Part shown: piece after piece, positions 19,732-28,083 of the stretch
Position numbering within the stretch: position 1 is the stretch's first letter
Layout of the letters: every line of letters begins with the position of its first letter
Program-made: the position numbers and the translations under genes
The notes under the pieces: generated by a model
The model's database searches: none
What the model saw: only the letters and a program-made list of their open reading frames with translations
Told to the model about the DNA's origin: nothing
IMG/VR virus record: IMGVR_UViG_3300020450_000068
Coordinates: 1-29,521 of that record
DNA: 29,521 nucleotides
Strand: one strand, 5' to 3'
DNA from: a virus

Positions 19732-22073
19732 TAGTTAAATTGTCCTCCACCTGTTGCACCGAAGCTAGATGTTAAGCTAAATGCTCTATCTGCTGTTTGA
19801 CCTTCGGCATCTGTTATTCTTATTGTAAAATTATAAGTGGTTGCTGTAGTTGACGAACCACCAAAATCACTTGTTGTTATCACACCTGTTGAACTATTCA
19901 AACTGCAATTTGCCTCTGATGCATTTGTTAAAACAGATGTTGTTTCAGAAAAAGTTATGGCACTGTCGGATGATCCTGCAATAGTTGCAACTGTTCCTGA
20001 GAAATTTCCTGCAATCGTACCTAAAGAACCTGCTGATGTTGAAAAACTAGGTGCAGTAGATGCTGTAATAATATTATTTGTTGATCTACCTGCTAAACCA
20101 TCTGGGTTTTCAACTCTGACATAATAGTTTCCTGATGTTAAAGTTACATTTACTGAAAGTGTTGTAGCATTAGTAAATGAAACTGTGTTTGCTCTTGTAA
20201 CAGCTCCAGTTGAGCCATTAACAAAATCTACTTGTGGTATTGAAACAAAACCTGTTCCTGTAATATTTATTGTTGTAGCAGTCGATGGTGCAATTGTTTG
20301 AGATACATTAGCCACTGTTGGTTTTGTTTCTGCAATATCTGCAAAAGATAAAACACCTGATCCATTGGTTACTATAGCTTGTCCACTTGTGCCTGTACCA
20401 CCTGGTAATTGCAAAGTTACATTTCCTGAAAATTGTGAATGAGGTGGAGCTTTTATTGCAAGATAATGTGCGTTAGATGACTCACAATATAATCTTAGTT
20501 CTGATTGTGAACCACCATTTTTAAGAGCTATTAAACCTGTTGAAATATCTACATTACCATCAAGTCTAACAACACCTGATCCATTAGGTGTAAGAGTAAT
20601 ATTGCCATCTGATGTTGAAACAATATCTCTACCATTTACATCAAGATCACCTCCTAATTGTGGTGATGTATCTTGAACTAAATCTAATGTTGTTACATTT
20701 TGTTGTTGATAAACTATATTGTCAGCTCCTAATGTACCACCAAAATTAGATGTACATAAAAATAATCTATCAGCTTGAGTTGAACCTTCTTGAACAGAAA
20801 TTAATTGACCTGCAAGTTCATTGAAAGTATCAAACTCAGTTGGTCTTGTAGCTGTACCACTAGCGACAACATCATAAATACCATTTTGTGTAGCATTAGT
20901 TTGATTTTTAACTAACACCCTATTATCTGTTGCAAGAGTTACACCATCTATTGTGTCGCCATTTTGTAAGTCTTGAGTTAAATCAATATTTGCTGTTGTA
21001 GCAACTCTAACTGAAACTCTTGTTCTTATACCTGCTAAAAGATCATCAACATATTGTTTGGTTGCAACCTCAGAGTTTGCAGAAGGTTGAGATAATCCTG
21101 TTATAGATCCACCAGTTATAGCAATTGAATTTGAATTTTGTGTTGCAACACTACCCAAACCTAAAGATGTTCTTGCAGTAGCTCCTGTTTCTGTAACAAA
21201 ATTTGAACCATCACCAACAACAAAATTGCTATCAGTTGGTGTTAGTCCTGCAATATCACTAAGTTGAGCATCAAAAGCTTGAACATTTGTGCCAATAGCA
21301 AGACCTAAGTTTGTTCTTGCAGTAGATGCTGATGCAACATCTGATAAATTATTTGATGCAGTAAGTTTAGTATTAATTTGAGTTTGTATAGCTGAACTTA
21401 CACCTGATACATGGCCAAGTTCTGTAGCTGTAACTGAGCTAACCTCTACTTTACCTGATCCATTAGATTGTAATGCTCTTGATGCTGTTAAATCAGATGT
21501 AGCTATTGTAGATGCTGCACCAGTTATTGTTGCATTTTTTGCATCTATTTGTGTTTGAATATCGCTTGTTACACCATTTAATCTTTGAAATTCTGCATCG
21601 CTAATAGATCCATCTGCAATTTTAGTTGCTGAAATTCCTGTTGGTATAGAGTCGTTTGTTTTAGATAAAGCTCCAATATAAACATTTGATATAGCCTCAT
21701 TTGATAAAGAACCACTATCAAAAGAAACAACTATTGTAGTGTCTGTTGAAAAAGATGAACTTGTTATAGTACCAAATATTGTGCCAGGTGTAGATGCTAT
21801 AATTTTTAATCTACGACCTGCATGATAAATAGATGTTACATCTGAACCTTCTATTTTAAAAGATGTAGCTGAAACATAAGTAGCTGTAAAAGAACCAGAG
21901 CCATCACCATATTCAACCCATTGTGCATCATTAAACCAATCTCTTGTATTTTTCATTAATGCTCTAATGGCATTATTTAAGTTTGAAGGTAGCATACCTT
22001 CTGCAACACTTATGCCATTCAATGATGTATTGTTAGCTTGTGTTGTTGAATAATCTTTAATATTTGATGTCAT
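19731..22073 (-). CDS. tail fibre protein with C-terminal IPT/TIG-like and Ig-like domains
   Basis: 780 aa. The N-terminus ~1-165 is a virion attachment part (SNLNNAIRALMKNTRDWFND). Then come Ser/Thr/Ala-rich fibre repeats (IQTQIDAK, IQTQINTK, ARTNLGLAIG, ARTSLGLGS), a module with QNGDTIDGVTLATDNRVLVK at ~345-460, a triple-stranded-looking section (LTPNGSGVVRLDGNV), an IPT/TIG-like domain at ~590-670 and a final putative Ig domain (SSTGVITTSDF) to the end. It is the long host-contact fibre. AAGGAT precedes the ATG. Confidence 0.8.
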   Translation of the reverse strand: MTSNIKDYSTTQANNTSLNGISVAEGMLPSNLNNAIRALMKNTRDWFNDAQWVEYGDGSGSFTATYVSATSFKIEGSDVTSIYHAGRRLKIIASTPGTIFGTITSSSFSTDTTIVVSFDSGSLSNEAISNVYIGALSKTNDSIPTGISATKIADGSISDAEFQRLNGVTSDIQTQIDAKNATITGAASTIATSDLTASRALQSNGSGKVEVSSVTATELGHVSGVSSAIQTQINTKLTASNNLSDVASASTARTNLGLAIGTNVQAFDAQLSDIAGLTPTDSNFVVGDGSNFVTETGATARTSLGLGSVATQNSNSIAITGGSITGLSQPSANSEVATKQYVDDLLAGIRTRVSVRVATTANIDLTQDLQNGDTIDGVTLATDNRVLVKNQTNATQNGIYDVVASGTATRPTEFDTFNELAGQLISVQEGSTQADRLFLCTSNFGGTLGADNIVYQQQNVTTLDLVQDTSPQLGGDLDVNGRDIVSTSDGNITLTPNGSGVVRLDGNVDISTGLIALKNGGSQSELRLYCESSNAHYLAIKAPPHSQFSGNVTLQLPGGTGTSGQAIVTNGSGVLSFADIAETKPTVANVSQTIAPSTATTINITGTGFVSIPQVDFVNGSTGAVTRANTVSFTNATTLSVNVTLTSGNYYVRVENPDGLAGRSTNNIITASTAPSFSTSAGSLGTIAGNFSGTVATIAGSSDSAITFSETTSVLTNASEANCSLNSSTGVITTSDFGGSSTTATTYNFTIRITDAEGQTADRAFSLTSSFGATGGGQFN

Positions 22074-22080
22074 AGTATCC

Positions 22081-22227
22081 TTAATTCATAAACCAACTAA
22101 AAGCTTTATCACTTTCAGTATTGTTTTTATTTATTAGTGTATTAACTGCTTCCTCAACTTGTCTTTGAAAAAGTTCTTTAGCTTCAAAAGAGTATCTAAT
22201 GTTGTCAATGTCAACTTTATCACTCAT
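22081..22227 (-). CDS. 48-aa helical protein between hub and fibre genes
   Basis: MSDKVDIDNIRYSFEAKELF, then QRQVEEAVNTLINKN and a Trp-containing end (AFSWFMN). It starts at ATGA on the hub stop and ends seven bases before the fibre ATG. Mostly one amphipathic helix. It may help fibre assembly or attachment; no family recognised. Confidence 0.6.
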   Translation of the reverse strand: MSDKVDIDNIRYSFEAKELFQRQVEEAVNTLINKNNTESDKAFSWFMN

Positions 22228-23687
22228 CTATTACCTCCAGGACTAGCTTCTAAATCTATTCCTTGTGCATGATTCCAAATAGAACCTTCTGGAATTTTTA
22301 CATTTATTTTAAAATATCTGCCTGATTTTCTAACTTGATTTAAACCACTTGAGTTCATTGATGTTGATGAACTTGATGTTGGTGTATCAGCTAATCTTTC
22401 TCTTGTTTTAATTACCACATTCGCTGTAGCATCAACAATTGGTCTAATACCAGTAATATTTGTTCTTGAACCTTTTATTAATTCAGCTTCTTTTGTTTCT
22501 AATTCTGCCTCTAAATTTTGACCAGAAAATATTGCTGCTTTAAAATTTTCATCAATTGCACCAAGATTTAAAAATCCTGATGACCAGAAAGGAGTATCTA
22601 AAGCAAAGTTAATACTATCTAAATTTTCAGAAATTAAATCCATTTTTTCAACAGTATCGATAACAACAAATTGAGGAAATATTTGTGATGCTTTAACCTC
22701 TGCAATTGTCCATTTTTTTGTTACATAATTATAAATTAATAATCTATCACAAATACCTGTAGTGTTTGCTTCATTAACAGATGGATATAACCAAATCGCT
22801 AATGTATTAAATGGATCAACTGATGCTGATATTCTATCTGAAAAAGATTTATTCAAATCTTGGTCAAAAAATCTATTAATTTTTTCTGCACCTATAGGTA
22901 TTACTTGGTCGCCATCTATTTGAAAAAAACCATCATCGGCATAGAAAAATATTTGTCTGTTGTCTTGGCAAACAGTTTGTCCATAAGTTGCACCTCTGTT
23001 TGAAGATATAACAGAAAATCTAAATACAACATTACCACCAACAAAGTCCATACGAACTATTTGATTTTGACGAAATATATAACCCACCTCACCTGATGTT
23101 ATGTGAACTACTTCACCACCAGATCCAGGTAAATCTTGAACATCAGATGATTTTTCACCTGCTGTCCATACAGAAATATCATTTAAACCAGACCAAGCTA
23201 CTCTGTTTTTTGCATTAGCAATAGAACCAGTAACTAAAAAATCTCTTATAACACCACTCACTCTAAATACTGGTGGTGTGCCTGATGTTGCAATACTAGA
23301 TAAATTAGCAAAGTTTGTAGATGTACCCATTTGATAAACTTGAGCTGCATCAACACCATTACTGGCAATAATAAAATTACCAAACTGAGTAAAGGTAATA
23401 AAATCTGTATCTGAACCTGTTAGTCCTGATTTTCTTGATGTAAATGTACCATTTGCTAATTGAAATAAATCTGTTTTTGTTGCAACAAAAGTAAATACAG
23501 TATTAGTGTTATCTCTAAAACTACCTGCACCTTTAGAATTTTTACCAATATTATTTGCACTATAAGAAACTAAACCTTTAAATGGTTTGTAACTTGTTTG
23601 AGCATGATAAACATTGGTTGCAACAGTAGCACCAGGATTTAAGTAATCAGGTTGGTCAGGTAGCCATTCTCCAAAAGGTAATTGCAT
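22224..23687 (-). CDS. P22 gp10-like tail hub / DNA-stabilisation protein
   Basis: 487 aa. The start LPFGEWLPDQPDYLNPGATVATNVYH is the hallmark of this family in marine podoviruses. Beta-propeller-like repeats follow (TVFTFVATKTDLFQL, GNFIIASNGVDAAQVY, RDFLVTGSI..NRVAWSG, QIFFYADDGFFQI). P22 gp10 and its relatives close the portal/adaptor channel and hold the fibres. Its neighbours (adaptor upstream, fibre downstream) agree. Confidence 0.8.
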   Translation of the reverse strand: MQLPFGEWLPDQPDYLNPGATVATNVYHAQTSYKPFKGLVSYSANNIGKNSKGAGSFRDNTNTVFTFVATKTDLFQLANGTFTSRKSGLTGSDTDFITFTQFGNFIIASNGVDAAQVYQMGTSTNFANLSSIATSGTPPVFRVSGVIRDFLVTGSIANAKNRVAWSGLNDISVWTAGEKSSDVQDLPGSGGEVVHITSGEVGYIFRQNQIVRMDFVGGNVVFRFSVISSNRGATYGQTVCQDNRQIFFYADDGFFQIDGDQVIPIGAEKINRFFDQDLNKSFSDRISASVDPFNTLAIWLYPSVNEANTTGICDRLLIYNYVTKKWTIAEVKASQIFPQFVVIDTVEKMDLISENLDSINFALDTPFWSSGFLNLGAIDENFKAAIFSGQNLEAELETKEAELIKGSRTNITGIRPIVDATANVVIKTRERLADTPTSSSSTSMNSSGLNQVRKSGRYFKINVKIPEGSIWNHAQGIDLEASPGGNR

Positions 23688-23689
23688 AA

Positions 23690-24364
23690 TTAAGTCGATG
23701 TAGTTGTTGTTGTATAAACCTCTTTAAAGGGTGATCCCACAGTATCCTCTGATCTAATTTGTAATGGTGAACCAGAAAATTGATCTTCTCTATCGTTTTG
23801 TTCTAGTCTTTCTAATGCTGTACCAAACATTTGTTGCCAAGTTTGAACCTGTTGTGGATTATAACCACCTAAAAAGTTCGCAGCATGAAATAAAGAACCA
23901 TACAAATAAATTGCAGGATGATCTGATAAAATAAAATTACTTGTATTTGATGTGCTTAAAGCAGTAAATTTTTTATAATAATTTATTACACCTGAGTAAG
24001 AACTATCAGGCTTTGGCATAAATCTAAAAGTATCACCAAGAATTGTATAAGCTAGAGGTAAACCAGTATTAGATGTGCCTTTTGTTTGATCCATTTGTGA
24101 TGGAGTCATATATCTTAAAGGGTGTTTGGTACTACCACTTAATATATAAAAATCTCTTACTTGTAAAAAATCTGTAGGTAAACTTGCAGTTTCAGCATCA
24201 ATCGTTATAGATGCTTGTGTTATCATTTTTCTAATTCTTAATTTTGAATTAAAATCTGCCTCTGTTAATTTAATAAAGTCATCAGCTATCTCACTTGTTA
24301 AATCTGATCTATTTAACCAATTTGCTATTGATGCTTTTAATTCTGTATAATTACTTAGTGCCAT
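23690..24364 (-). CDS. head-to-tail adaptor protein
   Basis: 224 aa. The N-terminus (NYTELKASIANWLNRSDLT, then FIKLTEADFNSKLRIRKM) and the middle (ASLPTDFLQVRDFYI, RYMTPSQMDQ, GDTFRFMPKP) match the podovirus adaptor family (SU10-type, T7 gp11-like in role). It docks under the portal and carries the hub. Starts at TAATG on the previous stop and is two bases from the hub gene. Confidence 0.8.
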   Translation of the reverse strand: MALSNYTELKASIANWLNRSDLTSEIADDFIKLTEADFNSKLRIRKMITQASITIDAETASLPTDFLQVRDFYILSGSTKHPLRYMTPSQMDQTKGTSNTGLPLAYTILGDTFRFMPKPDSSYSGVINYYKKFTALSTSNTSNFILSDHPAIYLYGSLFHAANFLGGYNPQQVQTWQQMFGTALERLEQNDREDQFSGSPLQIRSEDTVGSPFKEVYTTTTTST

Positions 24365-24702
24365 TATAAATTACCTGGTGCAGTTCTAAAATATCTATAT
24401 TCAGAACTATTTAATTTTTTTTTTAATATTTTATTTTGAACATTTTTAGGTAAAGCAAACCAATTACCTTTGTTTTGATCTTGATTGTATTCTTTAGCCC
24501 AAATTTCTAAAACTAAAATAGGTATTGATGCCACCCTTTTTAATTCTTTAGATGCTGAGTAACCATCATTTTGAGTATATAATTTTTTATTGTGATCTAA
24601 TATAGGTTTGTGATCCATCTTTCGTTCATGGACAACAGAGTTTTCACCTTGATGAAATACATCTGTAATCAAACCTTCTTTTTCTGTGCTATACTTAGAC
24701 AC
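24364..24702 (-). CDS. small head-module protein, unknown
   Basis: 112 aa with GTG start that overlaps the previous stop as TAGTG. N-terminal half polar with His/Lys (FHQGENSVVHERKMDHKP), C-terminal half helical (VASIPILVLEIWAKEYNQD) ending YRYFRTAPGNL, a common ending of a marine podovirus gene in this position. Role unknown; virion component by context. Confidence 0.6.
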   Translation of the reverse strand: MSKYSTEKEGLITDVFHQGENSVVHERKMDHKPILDHNKKLYTQNDGYSASKELKRVASIPILVLEIWAKEYNQDQNKGNWFALPKNVQNKILKKKLNSSEYRYFRTAPGNL

Positions 24703-24860
24703 TATTTACCACTCCTATTATATCTCTTAAACGATCTTTTTTTATGCTTATTCATAGAACTCATCTTAGGTTTGCGTTTTGAAATAGATGTTCTTTTGAA
24801 CTTAGCTTTGCTTTCATGCTCAACTTTTGCGTAAAGATTATTTTTTTTCTTTTTAGCCAC
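24702..24860 (-). CDS. 52-aa very basic protein of the head module
   Basis: MAKKKKNNLYAKVEHESKAK followed by FKRTSISKRKPKMSS and KHKKRSFKRYNRSGK. GTG start overlapping the previous stop as TAGTG, and its own stop overlaps the next GTG the same way. About 20 Lys/Arg among 52 residues. It resembles small DNA- or capsid-binding basic peptides; function not established. Confidence 0.65.
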   Translation of the reverse strand: MAKKKKNNLYAKVEHESKAKFKRTSISKRKPKMSSMNKHKKRSFKRYNRSGK

Positions 24861-25132
24861 TACGCACTAAGTTCAGAAATTGAAACATTAGATGATCCAA
24901 TCGCTGCAACTTTTTCACCTGGAGATACTTTAAACACCTCTGGTTGATCTTGTGCTATGAAAATACTGCTAGATGTAGCTGTAGGATTTGCACCGAATAA
25001 AATATGACAATCTGCATCTGCACAAATTCTTACATAGTATGTGTAATCACCAAAAGCACTAGACTGTGATGATGTACCAGACGATGTTAGCATCTGAACA
25101 GTTGTAGGTCTTAATCCATAATTAAAACTCAT
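24860..25132 (-). CDS. small beta-rich virion protein
   Basis: 90 aa: FNYGLRPTTVQML, YTYYVRICADADCHILFG, ATSSSIFIAQDQPEVFKVSPG, then KVAAIGSSNVSISELSA. This strand pattern is shared by small decoration-like or capsid-surface proteins downstream of the capsid gene in marine phages. It starts at TAATG on the basic-peptide gene. Confidence 0.65.
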   Translation of the reverse strand: MSFNYGLRPTTVQMLTSSGTSSQSSAFGDYTYYVRICADADCHILFGANPTATSSSIFIAQDQPEVFKVSPGEKVAAIGSSNVSISELSA

Positions 25133-25236
25133 TAGTATCTACCTTTTCTTGTTTTCATTTTTTTATTTTTTTTAGACTTTTTATTTTTTGATGGTCTGCC
25201 TTTTTTAGAACCATAAGTACCTTTTCCCATTGGCAT
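25132..25236 (-). CDS. 34-aa very basic peptide downstream of capsid genes
   Basis: MPMGKGTYGSKKGRPSKNKK followed by SKKNKKMKTRKGRY. It has AGGAG eight bases before ATG 25236 and ends in TAATG with the next gene. MP-GKGTYG-x-KxGRP is a recurrent start of tiny marine phage proteins. Probably a DNA- or capsid-binding peptide, by charge only. Confidence 0.7.
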   Translation of the reverse strand: MPMGKGTYGSKKGRPSKNKKSKKNKKMKTRKGRY

Positions 25237-25256
25237 TTTGTTTTCTCCTATAATTA

Positions 25257-25276
25257 TTGGGGGCTTTCACCCCCAA
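25257..25276 (-). terminator. GC-rich stem-loop after decoration-type gene
   Basis: TTGGGGG (25257-25263), loop CTTTCA, CCCCCAA (25270-25276), right after the stop of the 115-aa gene on the minus strand. It is not followed by a U run (TAATTATAGG), so it may be a weak terminator, a processing site or an mRNA-stabilising hairpin. Confidence 0.5.
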
Positions 25277-25280
25277 AGTT

Positions 25281-25628
25281 TTATCTTCTAATGATGATAG
25301 TAAATGTTGCAGCTATTGTATTTGAAGATGCACCATTAGTAGTTAGCTTGATACTATCTCCTTCAACTACACTGTGAGCTGCTGTAGGTTCAGATGTATC
25401 TACATCCCCTGCTCCAGAGCCAGATTGTGTAATTGTTATAGCTCCATTAGTTATGTTAGTTCCACCGATTGAAGGTGTGATAACTGCATCAGCAGTTCCA
25501 ATAGCTCCATCGATAACTGACATAATTTTAATAACAGTGCCTCCATCTGGTACTGCAACAAATACAGATCCAGAAGTTGAAACATCTGTCATTTTTACTG
25601 TTAAAAAGTAATCGTTAAGTGTTCTCAT
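25281..25628 (-). CDS. capsid decoration-like protein
   Basis: 115 aa: MRTLNDYFLTVKMTDVSTSG, GSVFVAVPDGGTVIKIMSVI, DAVITPSIGG, then EGDSIKLTTNGASS and an end in strands (TFTIIIRR). Nearly all beta. Gene order (directly after the major capsid gene) and composition suggest a head decoration or head-fibre base protein. It lies between two GC-rich hairpins. Confidence 0.65.
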   Translation of the reverse strand: MRTLNDYFLTVKMTDVSTSGSVFVAVPDGGTVIKIMSVIDGAIGTADAVITPSIGGTNITNGAITITQSGSGAGDVDTSEPTAAHSVVEGDSIKLTTNGASSNTIAATFTIIIRR

Positions 25629-25694
25629 TTTTTACCTATTAGTTTGCTTCGTTCTGCCAATGAATGACTTCAAAGACCAAACAAATTGTTGAGA

Positions 25695-25714
25695 TAGGGG
25701 GATTGCTCCCCCTA
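25695..25714 (-). terminator. GC-rich stem-loop after major capsid gene
   Basis: TAGGGGG (25695-25701), loop ATTGCT, CCCCCTA (25708-25714), 13 bases after the capsid stop on the minus strand. No U run follows (TCTCAACAAT). Same plan as the hairpin at 25257-25276. It may lower readthrough or protect the 3' end of an abundant capsid message. Confidence 0.5.
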
Positions 25715-25726
25715 CCATGTTTATTA

Positions 25727-26674
25727 TTATGATGTTGTTAAATCAAAAATACCACCACTTGCTTTTTCGTTTTTAGAAACAAGTGTGTATTCTGCTAACA
25801 ATGCTTGTTTAGTTGCATCACCAGTTTTTGCTAAATCCATTAATGAGAAATCTCTCAAAAATGCAACACTGAACATATCAGGTTGTAAAACATAAGCTGA
25901 TCTGCTTCTTGAGAATCTGTTAGGCATTACTTGTAATGCACCAAAGTCAGACTCATAAACATCAACAGACGCAACTAATCTTTTGTTTTCAGCAGGATCA
26001 AATCTTGTAGATCCACCTGTAAAGCCAGATAGTTTTTGTTTGTTGAATGAACCAAGCATAACCATAGATGGATCACCACCTTCATCCCAACAAGATTTTA
26101 TAACATCTTTAAGTTGAGCTTCTGTGAAGGCTCTTTGGTTTCCATCAGTTCTTGCATTAGTTCCTGATGTAGTTGGATCTGCTCCTGATCCACCACCTTT
26201 GTTAGTGTTTGTTTTTAACCAAGACTCAAGTCCTGCAAGTTTTCTTGCATTAGAATCATCACCTGTTACTGGTGCTTGATTAGCTGTAAGAATTGTTTCC
26301 ATATCTCTTTTTAGCTCTTTTGAAGCTTTTGAGATTTGGTAAGCAAGTTCGTTATTTCTTCCTGCTTTACTTACAGTATCAAGAGTTCCAGAAACAATTA
26401 CAGATTTTCTTGAAATCTGCGTTCTGTTTCCAAGTCTTGTTGTAGCCGATGGTGCTGAGAATGAAATTTCATCACCTTCGATTTGTGCGTTGTTAGCTGT
26501 CGCTGCTGCTAAGCTATCTGTTTGCCACTCATGTAATACTGCCGATGCTTGTTCTTTAGCAATACCTGACATGAATGGAGTGTCAGTAGGTGCAATAGAG
26601 TAGATTATATCTGATAAGTCTTCTCTTTGACCAACTGCATCATAGGAACTAAAAGTTCCAGTTACCTGTGCCAT
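25727..26674 (-). CDS. major capsid protein (SU10/DUF5309-like, HK97 fold)
   Basis: 315 aa. The start VTGTFSSYDAVGQREDLSD, then IYSIAPTDTPFMSGIAK and VLHEWQTDSL are the signature of the DUF5309/SU10 major capsid family. RNRTQI-type and later QVMPNRFSRSRSAYVLQPD segments match too. It self-assembles to form the head on the upstream scaffold. TAAGGAGTC lies just upstream as a ribosome site. Confidence 0.88.
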   Translation of the reverse strand: MAQVTGTFSSYDAVGQREDLSDIIYSIAPTDTPFMSGIAKEQASAVLHEWQTDSLAAATANNAQIEGDEISFSAPSATTRLGNRTQISRKSVIVSGTLDTVSKAGRNNELAYQISKASKELKRDMETILTANQAPVTGDDSNARKLAGLESWLKTNTNKGGGSGADPTTSGTNARTDGNQRAFTEAQLKDVIKSCWDEGGDPSMVMLGSFNKQKLSGFTGGSTRFDPAENKRLVASVDVYESDFGALQVMPNRFSRSRSAYVLQPDMFSVAFLRDFSLMDLAKTGDATKQALLAEYTLVSKNEKASGGIFDLTTS

Positions 26675-26695
26675 AATTGACTCCTTAAATGTAGG

Positions 26696-27727
26696 TTATT
26701 TATTGTTAATCATATCTAAAAATACACTGGTTGCATCTTTCATGCTGCCAGATTTTTTCAGACGACTCAATCTATCTTTCCTAGCTTTAAGAGTGATGTC
26801 AGATTTTGACTGTTTAACTCCTGATGAAAAAACTTTGCCTGGTTTTGTAATTTTTTTTGCAATATTAGGTTTTGCCTTTTGCATATTACGATATTTCATA
26901 GCATCGTTTACCAACATAACAATTCGATGATCGTAAACTTGATTTATCTCTTGGTCTGAAAAACCATAAGAATTTAAAGTTACTTTCATTCCAGTTTTTA
27001 ACTGAGAGGCTTTACTTGGATCAGAAAAGTCTGGCATTTTACTTGCCAATTGTCTTTGCTGTTCTTGAATAAAGTCTTGCATTTGTTTTTTCTGCTGTGA
27101 TTGAGTTTTTTCCATAGCTAGATTTATCTTTTCTTGTTTCTTTCTAAGCTTATGTTCAATCCTAGCAGCTTCAGTTGGATCTTCTTCGTACAACTTTTCT
27201 AAATCTACAGAATTTGTATCTGCATTAAGCTGTTCCTGAGCAACTGCCAATAACTGATTCAACTCATTAAGTTTGGTCGAATAGTCTTGTCTTTGCTTGT
27301 CAGACTCAGATTGAAACTGCCTTCTTTCAAAGGATAGTTCTTCTGTCTTTCGTCTGTAGTCTGCATCTCTTGAATAGCCATTCTTTAATTCGTCAAGGGT
27401 AACATCAAGCTCTTGACCTGCAACTTTTACCTTGTAGGTGGAGTCTGGTTTCTCTTGAATCTCAGATTGTTCTTCATCTTGAGAAGCCTCATCTGAAACT
27501 TCATCGTTAGATTCAGTTTCATTGTTTTCCTCAGTCTGAGGTTGTTCTGTTTCAGATTCCTCACTAGACGACTCAGGAGAATTTTGTTGTTCTTCTTCCT
27601 TAGTTTCTGTTTCTTTTGTTTCTGTTACTGTTTCTTTTTTGGGATCTAGTAATCCACTTATTGCCTTTGTTGCTTTACCGATGTCAGTTTCAGCTTCCTT
27701 CAAAGGATTAGCATAATTGTCTGCCAT
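26696..27727 (-). CDS. scaffolding protein
   Basis: 343 aa. The N-terminal third is extremely acidic (Glu/Thr/Ser/Gln rich, ~45-95). YKVKVAGQELDVTLDELKNG (~97-118) is a compact motif found in many phage scaffolds. Long coiled-coil helices follow (120-260), and a basic C-terminus (KAKPNIAKKITKPG, KARKDRLSRLKKSG) would bind the capsid protein. It lies directly upstream of the capsid gene, with AGGAG before the ATG. Confidence 0.8.
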   Translation of the reverse strand: MADNYANPLKEAETDIGKATKAISGLLDPKKETVTETKETETKEEEQQNSPESSSEESETEQPQTEENNETESNDEVSDEASQDEEQSEIQEKPDSTYKVKVAGQELDVTLDELKNGYSRDADYRRKTEELSFERRQFQSESDKQRQDYSTKLNELNQLLAVAQEQLNADTNSVDLEKLYEEDPTEAARIEHKLRKKQEKINLAMEKTQSQQKKQMQDFIQEQQRQLASKMPDFSDPSKASQLKTGMKVTLNSYGFSDQEINQVYDHRIVMLVNDAMKYRNMQKAKPNIAKKITKPGKVFSSGVKQSKSDITLKARKDRLSRLKKSGSMKDATSVFLDMINNK

Positions 27728-27789
27728 TTTATTTGCTCCTGTTAAGTTAAGTTCCTCTTATGAGGTTGACTTATCCTAAACTTATTTGT

Positions 27790-28083
27790 TTAGAATTTTT
27801 TTTTAGAAATATTTTTTCTAAAATCTTCTAGCTGTTTCTCTGCTAGTTTACCTGTATCAATCATTTCAATAAAGTGTTGCTCAACTTTGTTGACTATGTT
27901 GTATGCCAACCAAAGTTTTTCTCTTGTGCTTTCTTCATTAACCCCTGTATTAAATAAGCTGTCTTGATAAAGTTTTCTTAATTTATCAAAAGCCTCTTTA
28001 ACTAAAGGATTTTCAAATAATTGTTTAGCTTTGTTCGACTGGGTTATCTCCTGTTGGAGTTTGCCCTCTTGTTCCTTGTTCAT
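27790..28083 (-). CDS. small helical protein overlapping the portal gene
   Basis: 97 aa, all helical and charged (EAFDKLRKLYQDSLF, LWLAYNIVNKVEQHFIEMI, KLAEKQLEDFRKNI). A gene of this size and type is common between portal and scaffold in podoviruses. The only start in frame is ATG 28083, giving a 59-base overlap with the portal C-terminus. Function unknown. Confidence 0.7.
   Translation of the reverse strand: MNKEQEGKLQQEITQSNKAKQLFENPLVKEAFDKLRKLYQDSLFNTGVNEESTREKLWLAYNIVNKVEQHFIEMIDTGKLAEKQLEDFRKNISKKKF

Noticed and set aside
19837-20124. Plus-strand open frame of 95 codons
   Set aside because: Antisense to the fibre Ig-like end; arises from biased Thr/Ser codons.
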